Shown here: piece by piece, positions 9,796 to 20,560 of the stretch
Layout of the letters: the number at the start of each line of letters is the position of its first letter
How positions within the stretch are numbered: the stretch's first letter is position 1
Assembly (NCBI GenBank): GCA_030141605.1
Contig: JAQGDQ010001730.1
Coordinates: forward strand, 1 to 27,571
Source: Tubiluchus corallicola
Lineage: Eukaryota > Priapulida > Priapulimorpha > Priapulimorphida > Tubiluchidae
Direction of reading: 5' to 3'
DNA length: 27,571 bases
Notes under the pieces: generated by a model
Seen by the model: only the letters and a program-made list of their open reading frames with translations
Database searches by the model: none
What the model was told of the DNA's origin: nothing
Made by a program: the position numbers and the translations under genes

Positions 9796-10985
9796 TGTTT
9801 AAAAAAATCTCTTTGCCTTATTTGAGTATACGATACGTTGACAGAAATTGGAAATAATTTAGATCATGGATGGAACTTTCTGTGTTGCGCACATTGTGGT
9901 TGTGCCACAAAATTGTGTAGCAAAAATGAATCCAGGCAAAGGAAAAAAGTCTAGTTTTGACTGGAGTAGATATTCCAGTACCGTCTCGTACAGAATAAAA
10001 GCAAAATACAAGACTAAATGCTGCACTTTTTACATGAAGGTTAACTTTGAATCATTAATACCTGTTAACTCGGACTGCAATGATCTGAAGTTGTAAGTTT
10101 CTTCTCAAGTCTTTAGAAAAGCCATTTGACATTTCAGAACGTTAAAGCAGCATCATATGATCAAGTTAAAGCTGATCATACAGTTGTTCTTGTCTAACCT
10201 GCAAATTCATAAACTAAATTAAACTGTGTATTTTATTAATAGAAAATAGTTTAATCTGCTGCACATAGACGTAAAAGTTGTGCATCTCTTCCAATAATAA
10301 ACGAAATTGGACTACATATTTCAACTAATAGACTGTTGCGTAATTGGGCAACTATTGCAAAAAATTACTTTTCAGACTTTTACTGCCTTTCTGCACAATG
10401 CAAAATCAGGAAAAAAATTGAACACTACATTGGGAAAATTGTAGAATGCAAACTGGAACACGGTTGGTACAGCACAGCTCTGTGTCAGACAGAATTAAGA
10501 GTAAAGGATACACAAACTTGTGGAAAGTGCTGGTACTTAGCAGGGTTTCAGTACCTTGGCAGGTTCAGCTCAGAATGAATAGGGAAAGTAGGAAATCCTA
10601 AAAATATGTAGTAATTCACTGAATTTAACATGTGGAAGCTGCCTCAGTCTTGATGTGATACATCGAATCTGTAGAACTGCATCGAAAAAACTGTAAACTG
10701 TCAAAAGGAAACAAGATTAAATTATTGGTTAACACGATTATTTGCTCTCTTGCGTTATAGCGAAACAATCAAAAAAGCACACAATCATCGTGCAATGATG
10801 ACATTATGGTGTAAAACTTAATAATATAGAGTTAGTAAATTGCAATTCAAATTTTAGTGTAATTCGAATAACTTAGTATAAAGAAACAATTGACATATAA
10901 ATATTGAAAAACGAATAACTAAATGCGAATATTTAGTGATATTAAAAAATTATTTTTTAAAAAAATGCTTCTTATGAACATTCAG
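9796..10985. repeat. Dispersed repeat copy 3, uninterrupted
   Basis: The only copy in which left part (about 9840-10527) and right part (about 10531-10960) are contiguous, giving a unit of at least 1.1 kb. It shows the empty-site sequence 'ggaaagtgctggtacttag' that the 1.5-kb insertion occupies in copy 2. The ORFs at 9866-10096 and 10336-10578 lie inside it; they are not conserved as open frames in copy 2 and are not called as genes. No terminal inverted repeats were found. Confidence 0.7.
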
Positions 10986-13490
10986 AATGGACATTCAATA
11001 ATAAGCATTAAATTACACTTAGGCATTATGTAAGAAACAGAGATGCATTGAACAAAACCTATTAAATGAACAGTGTAGCAAAGTGCCCAGCCACACAGTC
11101 TATTTCAGCTCAGAGTGATGATGAGAAATATTTAAACTAATTAAATTTATTTCTTCTAAAAAAGTCACACCAAGCATGTTTAAATGCTTAGCAAAGTGTT
11201 ATTTTTTGCCAGTGTGAGCATGCATGTATAGGAATGGCGTGTGCCCCAGTAGGGTAACAGGTAACAATATTTATTCGCCTTGTGTACAAAAAACACAAAC
11301 AATGCAACAATTACAATATGGTCCCATAGAAAATCCTTTACAAGATAACATGTTAGCCAAGTGATTCAGAACTGGCACACTTCTTTATTGCTCCTTTGGG
11401 TTAAATATCTGTACTTGAAAAAGTTATTGTTGTTAATAAATTTAAATGGATGGCAATTCGACATAAATGTTATTTGTATAAAGGTTTTAGTTTGATTGCA
11501 GTAATTGCATTGCTTAAAGCACTGGTATTATATATTATTGGTGCCACTGCTTGGATGGCTTGTAAATATGAGTTTTTTGACGACCAAATTTGTGACGTTA
11601 TGAAAACTGCCACATATTGTCGCTTCCACCCATCCCGTGATAAGTTGGAGATATGATTGCATCTGGGATTAACTAATAATAAAGTCAAAGTTATGTGACA
11701 CAGTGCGGTATTTCTCGACTAGTAAGCGCGATAACCTTGAGGTGAAGCATTTATTTAGTAAGCATATTCTCAAAAGCAAAAGCCAGTTTTAGAGCTTACG
11801 AAGTCTTTATGAAGAGCATCTAGAATGACTAACTGCGTTATAAAATAGTAATGTTTAGAAAATATTAGTTTGCAATAAAAAGCAAAGATTAGCCATATTT
11901 GCGTGCTTTGGAATTTATCTGTTGTTCCATTGTGGAATTGTGCGTTTGAGAAATATATAATGTATTATTTGCAGTAAAGAACTTATATTCACTGTATGCT
12001 AATTTACCTGATAACAAAACGTGAGCTTGTGACTCTTCAAGTTGAAATGAATTACAAAAGAAGTGCTAAAGAAACTATAGGTGAATGTGATTTTGAACCT
12101 CTGTTAGTGTGGAATGTCTGTTTAGTAAATTTACCTGAAAATCCAATAAAGCTAGGATGGGATGCACTAAAAGACCAACAGTTTTTTGAGAGGATGACTA
12201 CATAATTTTGCGAAGTTAAAAGCAAAAATGCTAAGTTTGTTCATACGGTAGTATTAGTTTAGTCAGAGACTTTAAAATTATCTTGGCCCAAGAGTAGGCT
12301 GCCGTAGATAGATTCTAATTTTCAATTTTTTCCAGTGGGTAAGTCAAGCGGGGATAACCATAAATTATCGGGTTTTTGCTCCCTTTGTTCTGTCTGAGAT
12401 CATATTCAGCATCTATTACTCCTCTGGTGGTGTGGGTTGTTATTGTGACTTCATCCTCAACAGTTTTTCTGCGGGGTTCGGCTAGCACAGAATTATTGCT
12501 AGGAGGAAAAGTAAGAGGGCAAATTTTTAACATTGTAGATCAGCTTTGGTTTGGCCCACCTCACGTTGTGTTTTAAGAAGGTAAAATTGTTTTTGACAGT
12601 AATCACAGAACAAGATTAGATCAGATAGAAACTTCTAAGTTTTTGTGCGATGCAGTCAATTAATAATAAAGCACTGTTACAGTTAAACATATTAAAATAT
12701 TATCAGTGTGACATTACAGTGCCTTGAAAAAGGCACCATTAATAAAATTTCAGTATTTCGACTTTACAAACTGAAAATAGCACAGGCTATGTCAATTTCA
12801 GATTGCTAAAATCAAAAATTGATAGGTGCCATTTTTTCTGTACCAATCTTCAGCCGCCATTGTTCAAATCTAAGCTTGTTTCTGAGTTCTTCATAGGATT
12901 TTCAGCTAGGCTCAATTGTTTTCACAAATAAAGAAATGGGATGGGCTTCGGAAATGAAAAAAGTGTCAAAGTCAGGTGATTGGTCTAAATGTCAAAATTC
13001 ATGCAAATGCTTTTGTCGCTTTCTTCCTCTTATAGCATTTCGCTAGGATTTCGTGTTTTTTTGGCTCTATGGGTACCTGCGTAGGTTTTGATGCGCATTT
13101 GGTAATTTCTTCAAAAAATGGTAATGGGGAAACAGAACATCCATGTCCATAACTAAAAATCTGCAACAGCTTGAATCACGAAACTTGTTTTGCTAGAACA
13201 GTTTTGCCAGAATTTGACAAAAGCTCAATGTGCCCAATAATTCTGTTACGATCTTGAGAATTTATTTAGAAGCAATTATGGGATATAATATTGCTATCAC
13301 GAATCACATTCGGCCAAAAAGCATCGCGTTAAAATCATTTTTGTCATTTTTTCTTAGACAAAATTCTTTTCACTTTATAGCAGCTCAAACGTTTTAACAC
13401 TAACAGGTGAAAAAGACCAAAGAAGCAATTAATGCAACTTAAATGTTATAAAAATGCTTTAAGGAAAATTCTGCTTATTTAGTAAAAACG
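10986..13490. other. No gene recognised
   Basis: Several ORFs of 60-72 codons occur (11450-11656, 11996-12205, 12376-12576 and antisense 12315-12533), none with a domain I recognise. 12376-12576 and its antisense partner fall in a less AT-rich patch, which explains open frames on both strands. A small exon cannot be excluded, but no splice-supported model could be built. Confidence 0.35.
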
Positions 13491-13498
13491 GTTATGGT

Positions 13499-13830
13499 GC
13501 AAAATGATAAAACATGTCTGGTCTATCAATTACGTAAAATGCAGAAGGAGCAAAATGGTAAAACTTATCCTGGTCTGTTACGTAAAAGTGATGACCGTGC
13601 AAAATGACAAAACGCATTCTGGTCTATCAATAGCGTAAAACCACTGACTGTGCAAAACGGTAAAACGCATCCTGGTCTATCAATAGCGTAAAAGCGCTGA
13701 CAGTGCAAAACGGTAAAAGGCATCCTGGTCTATCAATAGCGTAAAAACGCTGACGGTGCAAAACGGTAAAACGCTTCCTGGTCTATCAATAGCGTAAAAA
13801 CGCTGACGGTGCAAAATTGTACAACTGATT
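13499..13830. repeat. 53-bp tandem array with internal hairpin
   Basis: Successive 'gcaaaa' starts fall at 13499, 13550, 13599, 13652, 13705, 13758 and 13811. Intervals are 51, 49, then four exact 53s. The unit reads GCAAAACGGTAAAACGCATC, CTGGTCTATCAATAGCGTAA, AAACGCTGACGGT. The later copies are nearly identical and the first two are diverged. Most units contain a small inverted repeat (AGCGT-AAAA-ACGCT). A decayed echo ('gacagagcaaaatgata') lies near 13889-13905. Confidence 0.93.
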
Positions 13831-13905
13831 CTGTTCTGAGTTGGAATGCTGATAGCGCAATTTTAGCCTGTTTTCTAAGTTAAATGCTGACAGAGCAAAA
13901 TGATA

Positions 13906-14509
13906 TGCAGGTACAGTGATCTAATAGCTTAGTGAAAATTTTACAAAAAGACTGTTGCAAATTTTACGTACACATTTAGTGAAGGCATGCATGCAAGGTG
14001 AATTCAGCAATTTTGATACAACGAAAATATAAATCAAACAGCTTAAAGAATTAAATTAAAATAAGGTTGTCTAAAGAAAGGTTGAATTTGCTTTGAATTA
14101 CCGGAGTAAGTATCATCACTACAACCGCCTTGCCTGCTCACTACTGTTGGTTGTTCATAAAGCAAAAAGATTAGTTTTGCAGGTTGTGACACGTATGCTT
14201 GGTATTCAGACGTAATGAGACGTAAAATCTGCACAGCACCTGCCTAGATGCCTTTTACCACACAGACGATTGCATTTAGCAGAAAAATTTAACCCTGCGT
14301 TACCCAACTAACATATTTGTACCATTCTGGAAAATCTTTGAAAAGCCTCGCTTCAATTATGTTAACTTTTCGACTTGGTTGAATTTTCGCCACAGTAAAA
14401 AAACAATATGATGCTGATACACAAGTCTGGTCTTGAGTTTTTAACTGATAATTTTTACGTAATTCTCATCCTATCACGTACATATACATACTGAATGGAG
14501 TCCAAAGAG
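13906..14509. other. No gene recognised
   Basis: The minus-strand ORF 14043-14234 lies where the RNase H/integrase of the adjacent gypsy relic would be expected, but I could not match it to either domain. The rest is AT-rich without signal. Confidence 0.35.
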
Positions 14510-15380
14510 AAACGTATTCGATTTTCCAACAAAACTCTGTATTCTTCGTGAGCAGTTTGGTAAGGGGTATAGCTAAAGTAGCAAAATTCGAGACAAATTT
14601 TCGGTATTAACCCACCATTCCCAAAAATCGCACGAGTTCTCTTTTAGTAGTGGGTGGTGGAAGATTTAGTACAGCTTTGAGTTTGGCTTCACGTGGCAAA
14701 ACCTTTCCCTGTCCAACAGTGTAACCTAAGTAAGTTACTTGAGCTTTACCGATTTCACTTTTACTTAAGTTAATCACTAAATTTGCAGCAATCAGTTTAT
14801 AAAAAAAGACTTGGTGTATACTGAGTGATTACGCCAATTTTCACTGTATATCACCGATATAGGCTACACAATTTGTCAAATTAGCTGTTACAATTGTCAT
14901 CAAATGAACAAAGGTTGTCGGGGCATTTTTTAACCCGAAAGGCATAACAGAAAATTGGTGCAAACCATCACCAACTGCAAATGCTTATTTTTCTTAGGTC
15001 TGTCGGTTAAAGGTATTTGCCAGTACCCCTTGAGCAAATCATATTTACTAACATAAACTGCTTGCCCAAGCTGATCTATAATCATCTACCATTGGGATTG
15101 GGAAATTATAAGTTTTTGTGATTTGATTTACTTTTTGTAATCTATACAGATTCGGATAGAACCATCTTGTTTATAAAGTGGCAATATTAGTGAACCGGTG
15201 TTGTTTGATTGGTTGAGCATCTCCTATATCAATGTCATGTTGCAATACATTTGTTTTACCAGGTACATCTGCAAATAGCTGCTTGCACAGACTGAACAAA
15301 TTAAATATCTGGTCTTGTTGTTGTTTGTTTAAATGTGTGAATAAAGTGTATGGATTTTCCAATATCTCTGAATTTTTCAA
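14510..15380 (-). pseudogene. pol: Ty3/gypsy reverse transcriptase relic
   Basis: Minus-strand decayed pol of a Ty3/gypsy LTR retrotransposon; the intact enzyme copies element RNA into DNA in the cytoplasm. Reading from 15380 down, a 69-codon open piece carries the pre-RT segment DVPGKTNVLQHDIDIGDAQP. Across shifting frames come an IDYRK-like block, a KYDLLKGYWQIPL block (about 15025), FSVMPFGLKNAPTTF (about 14920), and the catalytic-site region as AYIGD instead of AYIDD (about 14850-14870). Then come the conserved thumb segments TYLGYTVGQGKV and KRELVRFLGMVG (about 14750-14610). Multiple stops and frameshifts, plus the YIGD change, make it non-functional. No protease, RNase H, integrase or LTR is recognisable next to it, so it is an internal fragment. 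Confidence 0.93.
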
Positions 15381-15784
15381 GTTGTAATTTTAATGTTATC
15401 ATTTGTCTTCAAAAAGCATTTAGATCTATGGTCCACCACTTTGAGAAAGTTGGACAAATTTGTAAATAGTCAACGAAACTATGTAAAAGAGCCTGTTAAC
15501 AAGTGTGGCAACACAATATTTAGTCGTCTTACACCAGACTCTAGAGTAGCCTTATCAGACACAGTACTTTCCAACCTCTGCCTTTGTAGCCTTGTGAGAC
15601 TTTGTATAGCTTGCACAGTAGAGATGCGCACGTGTGTACCTGTGAGAGATTCTGGATGTGTTGTAACTCGAGAGGATAGTTATATAAATTGTGATTATAT
15701 TCAGGTTCGGCCTGTGTGAGATGCTAGTTATGGAATTTAAAGCTCTTTCTTCAGATCTTTTAAGATTTTTCCTATCACTTTCAG
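15381..15784 (+). other. No gene proven; may hide first exon of next gene
   Basis: A 108-codon plus-strand ORF (15393-15719) occupies this gap but shows no recognisable domain. The next gene's first visible exon opens at a strong acceptor (pyrimidine-rich 'cctatcactttcag' ending 15784), so an upstream exon carrying the start codon should exist here or further upstream. I could not identify it. Confidence 0.35.
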
Positions 15785-17939
15785 GAAATTCTACCTGATG
15801 ACTATAGCCATTGTTTGCGTGAGTTAGTGCATAATCCTGACTCAGGGCATGGGTTTGATATCATACTTCACCTTCCCATATCAGCAGCAGAAGAGGCAGA
15901 ATTATGGTTAAAGTCATTCCAAGAGAAAAGCTATACTACATATCGAGTTCTGAAGACAGAAAAGTGTTCAGGAGAGAAATTCAAGTTCAAAGTAAGTTTT
16001 TATATGGTCGCAGTCAAAATCATAATTTGTATCTGTGTAAATACGTGTAAGTAAAAGTTGTCACTCGCTCACCTGTGATTTTATTTGAATTTAGTGCATG
16101 AAAAAAGTTGCCCTAACCCTGTAGTGTAATGTCATGTGCCGCCATATACCCATACCATACTGCTTATCCTGCATTTTCCAGTCGACAACTTCTGCAACCT
16201 AAATCTGATGCAGGCACTGATGCTAAACTTATATTTTCTTTGTCTGGCCTTAACCATTGTCAAGATGTACCTTTTCTGAAGAATAGGCAACAAGTGTTGT
16301 TGAAAGGTTAAAGGGATGCATCATTTACATGCGTCTTAAACATTCATTTGCCAGGTTGATTACTTCTGCCATCACAGGACCAGAAAGACCAAAGGGCAAG
16401 GGCCACATGCTGGAGAGAAGAATACTAATTGCCCAGCTGGGTTGCAGATTAAAGTCAAGAATACAAGTTTCTTCAACACCGATGGGCATAAAAGGAAATG
16501 CCGGTAAGTAATTCAGGTTTCCTCTGCAGCTAAGCAAAGTATATGTATTTAGTGAAGAAAATAAATCGAGGTGTGTCCTTTAAAATGGAATGCTCATCTT
16601 TTCTTAATGTTTGCCTATTTTGAAATGTTTGTTGAAGTGAATGTGCCATTCTAATTTTCCCAACAACTTTTAAGGAATGAATTTGTATGCATAGAAAGAA
16701 TATTTTACTCCTCTTTTTGTAGTTCAACAGGTTCAGCACAGATGGTATTTGGAATTGCATTGTATTATGTTCTTTATGAATTTCAGTTCTTAGGACCCAC
16801 ATCTGCCCAATTATCTAATGACAGTCAAGATCAAGTTCCGGCATAACCATCCAACCAACCGGTTGGACCGTGTTCTCCGTTCTCGCTTCCTGGTGAATGT
16901 GAACTCTTGCTCAAAAATTGACCACAGTCTCATCAGAAATGTTGCTGTTAGTGTCTATGAAGTGCCCAGTGAGAAGGACCCAAGTGTGATGTACTCAGTC
17001 GATATGGATGTTGGGATGTGCTCTTACAAGATGGGAAATACAGGTAAATCCTTTTTGTAAATACAGGGTGGCCCACAGTTAACACTTTTATCTTGCTAGC
17101 AATTGAAGAAAATAACAGATATGGAAATTATTTTCTTGTCAACTTAAAGTTTTATGTGCAAGTGCAGTTTTGTGATGATTCACATTAATGATATTCACAT
17201 TACTCTTTTCGTTACAGGAGGTCCCTGCAAGCGCCAGTTTCTGGTGGTCAAGAAGTTTGGTTTGTCGACCTGGAACTTCATACCAGTACATGATCCAGCG
17301 ATGCGTTGCTTGTTGTACAAGGTCGCCACAGGAGGAGATGCTACCAATCTCCCAGACAGTTGGTTTCAGCCTCTGCAGCCTTCTACCACCACTTCCCCAA
17401 CCATGCCCACTCCCACATTACAGGTTCATGATGCAGCAGATCATGACATGGCAGTGCCACAAGACAAGCAAGATGAGGGGAACAGCAGTGCAGAACAGTC
17501 ATGTGCACAGGGAAGCAATCAAGTGGTTGACAAGGAAAAGGTTGATCCTGTCATCAAGGAGCTTGATGGTGCATTTGAAATCCTGAAAGGAAGGTACCTT
17601 TCGAACAAAGAGTTTCTGGCCAAACCAATACGAACATTTGTCAAGCAATCACAGAAATTGTCCACAGACTCTGCCTTGGCATCTGCCCTTCATTGCTTTG
17701 AGAGGTATGCTGGAGTTGCTGAAGCTGTTGGAAACAAGAAAAAAAAGAGAGTGCTTGTTGGTGCAAAGTCCAATGGTGTCCAACCTACTGCAAGGGCACG
17801 CAGGAAAATGGTTGTTGGAGGTCGGAATAGGATTGGATCTGGGCGACCATGCCATACAAATGTCCAGTCATCTTCTGTCACCCCATTTTCCTCGCAGGTA
17901 ATGCCAAAATATAAAGTACCAAACAGACTCTCTGCGTAG
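15785..17939 (+). CDS. MULE-transposase-derived Zn-finger/SWIM-like gene, spliced
   Basis: Exons seen: 15785-15991, 16355-16503, 16794-17043 and 17218-17939, with introns starting gtaagt, gtaagt and gtaaat and ending ag. Exon 1 begins EILPDDYSHCLRELV and includes the EEAELWLKSF helix. Exon 2 has CHHRTR...NTNCPA and exon 3 FRHNHPTN; together they give a C...C...HxH pattern like the GCM/FLYWCH-type zinc region that precedes many MULE transposases. Later in exon 3 and exon 4 comes a SWIM-like finger (MYSVDMDVGMC...GGPCKRQ). Exon 4 ends in a Pro/Ser/Thr and Gln-rich linker, a helical segment and a basic tail with VQPTARARRK. The MULE catalytic domain normally lying between the zinc region and SWIM is absent. 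Exon 2 ends with two bases of a codon, but exon 3 must start at a codon boundary because TAG precedes it, so that junction is out of phase. The start codon is not found; a cag|gtaatg at 17895-17903 could splice to a further exon. It could be a domesticated DNA-binding protein or a decaying deletion derivative. I recall the domain layout from related arthropod and other invertebrate proteins. Confidence 0.75.
16989..17260 (+). other. Degenerate SWIM-type finger split by an intron
   Basis: SWIM fingers use CxCx(n)CxH to hold zinc and mediate DNA or protein contacts. Here the order is C (17019-17021), S, Y (TAC, 17025-17027), an intron inside the Gly-rich loop, then C (17226-17228), K, R (CGC, 17232-17234). 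Cys 2 and the His are therefore replaced, each one transition away from the canonical codon (TGC, CAC). The flanking VDMDVG and the Gly-Gly-Pro-Cys loop are family-like. Splicing ACA-G|GA-GGT is in phase. Confidence 0.7.
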
Positions 17940-20560
17940 AATGTGTAGAATGTTCCCAAACACTTGGCAAGACGCATTCTGTTAAGTAGAACAAGACTGA
18001 TTGCAGCATTCTATTTTGGCTGCTACTCACAAGAAGCTTTTTTGTGATTTATATTTTGTGCATAACGGGCACGAAAAAAAAATCGGTTTTGAGGTTCCTT
18101 CAGGTTCCTTCACACAGAACTCACACACGTGGATCGCCATCTTGCTTTGATATTGTAGTTCAAATGAGGGACATAATCTGTCCGGAACTTGTGTATTAAA
18201 GGACAAGAAAAGTGAAACTTAATGCAACTTTCAAAAAACGCACATTATGAAACAGATGTACAGTTTTTTTTCGTAATTTTATACAAATGAAGAACTCACG
18301 TTTGCATATTTTAAATTTTCAACACTGTGCCAAACTTTGGTAGTTTGCAGATTTCTTTAAGATAGACGTGCGCAATTTTTTTGCGCTATGATTTGTTATA
18401 GTAAAATGTTAGTAAATCGTTTGGATAGCAGTGCCACGTACTGATGCTACACCTTACCTGGCTTCACATACAAACTGAAATTTTCTCGAAGCTTAGACAT
18501 CCAATAAGTAATGGATTTTTTAGTATTTACTGTGTTAAACGTTTTACTTATACATCCATGCAGTGTACCAAACTGATCATTTGCAACATGTTCTGGTGCT
18601 TTATACATTAGCTTCAAGTAAGTGAAGTTGATCTGAAATGTCATACTTATCCAGTGATATTCTTTGGGCTAGGATAACTCAGCAGATGAATTTAAAATGT
18701 AAACATGGAATTTCTTTTAGTGCGAGCATCAGAATTATACTGTATAACGTCATTATAGCGAACCTGCAAGGAACACAGAAAAAAGTATTCTATAACCGTA
18801 CATGGCTAAAGTGTATATGACTACTAGATCGACAACCGTATTATTTTTAAAAGAGTATTAATAATATACACTGTTTGGCTTCACAGAGGCTATAAAGCAC
18901 TTTTAGAAGATGCTATCGAGTATCAAGCACTTTGCAGTGTATTCCAATTCAATGAAAAGTATTTTATGTTTCTTCAATAAACTAAAGTTAATGAATGTTT
19001 CATATTAAATTACGTGTACACATTCAGTTGTAAATGTACGTGAAGTAAAGTTAATGAGATTCAAAAAAGCCAGTCAGTTTTGTTTGCACAAAATTTCTGT
19101 GTGTCCCTTGATGAAACATCTCAAGAATGAGCTGCCATTGTACGTTACTTTAAACTGGGTCTCAAACCGCTGAGTGACTCATTTTTTTTATACAGCTAAT
19201 AATGACTTTTTGTTCTGCATGCTGCATGCCCAACAACTTTTTTGTAACACCAAGAATGTTAGGTTAAATTTAACTGTAAAATTAATTTACAGAGGCTAGC
19301 AAATGTGAAGTGTGCAATAAAAACTTATTTATAAATACATAGTAAAGCAATTTGTTGGATCCTTTAGTGTCATCAACATCACAAGGCATAGACAGCTAGT
19401 AGTTTTCTATGTTTTTTTGTACACATTGCCATAATAACTCACACTTGTGCATTTCTGTACAATACAGCTTTTACTGTTTACATAACCACAAATACCTCAT
19501 TTTACACTGACACTGGCTGCAGCGACGTCTGATCAGATCCACTGTAGGCTGACTGACAGCAAAAATTAACAAGTTGTTGACATGCTTTTGGTGCTTCCAC
19601 AAAGAAATATCCTGAGCTTTTAGTTAAGCTAAGTGAAGGCAGATCCATGTCTAATTTAGTTAATGGGGGTAGCCTAAGCCTTTATTTTCTTTTGTACCAA
19701 CTAACTCCCTGTTAGTGATTGAGTTACAGAATGGATGATCATCATGGATGAATATTCAATACGTTGAAACCAAGATAAATGTTTCCTCGTATAAACTTCA
19801 CTTGTTTTGCACATCTGCGTGGAGATGTAGTTTTAGATATGCCATACAGATACACCTTGACAGTGTACATGTATAGTGAGTGGAAGCCAGAACAGTGACC
19901 TAGAAAAGTTAGTTCAGGTAGAGAGCTGCTTACGTTTGGATGTAGAAAGCAGCCATGTTAATAAAAAGCAGTGAATAAATGTTGGTAACAACATGAAAGT
20001 GATTGTGGAGCCGACAATGGTTAGCTTGGTGTAGCTGTAGCTGGTGATGTTGGTAGACTAGACCCTCTGTCAAAGTCAACTATCCTATATACGTCAGTCA
20101 GAGGTGCAAAGCGTTTAAACACTTACTGTAGTCCCATAGGAGAGATTGTGACTTTTCAAATGCCATCTTGAGAGTCGCGAACTCTCATGAGGGACTTTAC
20201 AGCAGTACTGCATTTAAGGGTTAATACCATAGTCTAACCAGGCGAATCTGACTGTATTATTTCCCTGATGTATGCCCACAGACTGACACTAACAGTATAC
20301 TGTGGCCTCTTAGTCTTATTGGACCATGGAACATTGCGAAAGGCAATGAACTGTGGTTTGGTGCAGTATATCCTGAAAAAGAGCACCCCAAAATTACCCA
20401 AGGACTAGTTTCTATTAGTTCCAAATAAATCTACATTTTCTAGCCTTCTTTTCCAACCGTGCACAAGGACTGACAGCATGTTCAATTAACAGGCAACAGT
20501 GCACTGAAGTGAGTGCCTGATGTTATGTCAACATGTGCACGTGGTTGACGAACGCCTGAC
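17940..20560. other. No gene recognised
   Basis: AT-rich, no domain-bearing ORF. It begins as the probable 3' flank of the preceding gene; AATAAA occurs near 18974 and 19317. A GCCATCTTG (YY1-like) motif occurs near 18137 and again near 20162. A 7-bp-stem hairpin (TGAGAGT-CGCGA-ACTCTCA) lies at 20169-20187. A 28-base phrase at 18162-18189 recurs at 20613-20641. Confidence 0.4.
18162..18189. repeat. Short repeated phrase with CTGTCCGGAACT, copy 1
   Basis: AATGAGGGACATAATC then TGTCCGGAACTT. The partner is AATGAGGGAAATCATC then TGTCCGGAACTC at 20613-20641. They share CpG-containing TCCGGA, rare in this AT-rich sequence. Confidence 0.7.

Noticed and set aside
9866-10096. 76-codon ORF starting MDGTFCVAH
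   Set aside because: Lies inside the dispersed repeat and is not kept open in the matching copy around 7117-7340.
13499-13830. Array that superficially resembles a CRISPR
   Set aside because: The whole 53-bp unit repeats head to tail with no unique spacers, and the genome is eukaryotic; it is a minisatellite.
15393-15719. 108-codon plus ORF as first exon of the SWIM gene
   Set aside because: No similarity to the expected N-terminus and no donor in a frame leading to 15785 could be identified.
17053-17070. 'tacagggtggccca' resembling termini seen in some arthropod repeats
   Set aside because: Only one end is present within the intron; no partner terminus or duplication found.
17188-17977. 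Other-frame ORFs over exon 4 of the SWIM gene on both strands
   Set aside because: Shadows of the longer, family-matching frame that splices in phase with exon 3.
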